Origin: an uncultured Clostridia bacterium
GTDB lineage: Bacteria; Bacillota; Clostridia; Oscillospirales; CAG-272
Assembly: GCA_947632285.1 (NCBI GenBank)
Contig: CANROT010000011.1
Coordinates: 1-32,156 of the forward strand
Direction: 5' to 3'
DNA: 32,156 nucleotides
Every line of letters starts with the position of its first letter. Position 1 is the stretch's first letter. Under the pieces are notes generated by a model. That model saw nothing but the letters and a program-made list of their open reading frames with translations. It did not search any database and was not told where the DNA came from. The position numbers and the translations under genes were made by a program. Shown piece by piece: positions 31,854 through 32,156 of the stretch.

Positions 31854-32156
31854 AAAGTCTCCTTTGTGCGGTCGACGAGCATACGCTCAAAGTCGGAGCA
31901 CGCGCCGATCGTGTCGATACCGTCCGGCGTAAAGCGGACGCCGGCGAGCTCTTTTGTGTACGGCTCCCAGCGCGGGAGCGGCTCGCCGTCTATATCGGTG
32001 CCGTTCGGGTCGCCGGAGCGGATAAAGTTGCACCAGTAGTTACACATGCGGCGGGCAAGGTCGTAGTATTTGCCGGTGAACGGGCGGTGGCACTTCGCGA
32101 GCGTTTCAAAGAAGAACCAGAGGTCGCTCGAGTGAAAGCTGCCGGGCGAGTCGTCC
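31850..32156 (-). CDS. Carboxylesterase family protein, C-terminal part (runs off the window)
   Basis: Only the last 101 residues are in the window; the frame is open to its edge. The segment FHSSDLWFFFETL matches the catalytic-histidine region of type-B carboxylesterases, and RPFTGKYYDLARRMCNYWCN then FIRSGDPNG match the conserved C-terminal helices. PLPRWEPYT completes the pattern. The ORF track shows only 65 codons from an internal ATG at 32047. The enzyme would hydrolyse esters, plausibly acetyl or feruloyl groups on glycans given the coupled GH43 gene, but that is inference. Its TGA overlaps the GH43 start. Confidence 0.88.
   Translation of the reverse strand, partial: DDSPGSFHSSDLWFFFETLAKCHRPFTGKYYDLARRMCNYWCNFIRSGDPNGTDIDGEPLPRWEPYTKELAGVRFTPDGIDTIGACSDFERMLVDRTKETL

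Overview
The window reads as chromosomal DNA of a fairly high-GC, Gram-positive-type anaerobe of the Clostridia (Oscillospirales or Christensenellales-like; this placement is inference). Supporting signs are the rny-ymdB pair, strong AGGAGG-type ribosome binding sites, sigma-A promoters, Firmicute-type lipoproteins, an Fe-S cysteine desulfidase and several glycan enzymes. No phage, plasmid, CRISPR or insertion-sequence genes were found.

Layout. 74-5543 (minus): a housekeeping run read from rny through a ymdB-like phosphoesterase, galactokinase, a small membrane protein, a WalJ/YycJ-type metallo-beta-lactamase-fold enzyme and rlmH, with short gaps or 4-nt overlaps after ymdB. 5827-6342: a flavin reductase-like protein. 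6374-7330: a visibly AT-richer islet with an acetyltransferase and a small membrane protein, each preceded by the same short repeat. 7456-11116 (minus): a lipoprotein and two ABC-2-type membrane proteins with no ATPase. 11432-16243 (plus): a divergent operon of a lipoprotein and two MacB-like ATPase-permease fusions, behind an array of 11-bp-phased boxes. 16228-16608: a cluster of hairpin repeats and tRNA-Glu(CTC). 16687-19791: a YczE/YitT-like membrane protein, a NagD-like HAD phosphatase and a CyuA-type cysteine desulfidase. 19860-24157: a secreted GH2 glycosidase lipoprotein divergent from an AraC regulator. 24240-28734 (minus): an operon of two unrecognised zinc-ribbon proteins, one a 1198-residue membrane-anchored beta-helix protein. 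28948-32156 (minus): an ion-transporter-superfamily permease, a GH43 enzyme whose reading frame is broken by a TAG, and the 3' end of a carboxylesterase.

How the genes fit together. GH2, galK, GH43 and the esterase point to use of galactose- and arabinose/xylose-containing glycans. The lipoprotein/ABC loci look like export or peptide-resistance modules.

Most worth a second look: (1) the in-frame TAG in GH43, followed by a well-formed carbohydrate-binding-domain end; (2) the zinc-ribbon/beta-helix operon, with a palindrome inside its promoter; (3) a dispersed hairpin family with fixed GGGGGA...TCCCCC ends and unrelated but self-complementary stems; (4) the phased TCTTAAA array; (5) a 26-bp inverted repeat that includes the 3' end of the tRNA. 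All calls come from reading the sequence; no database search was run.
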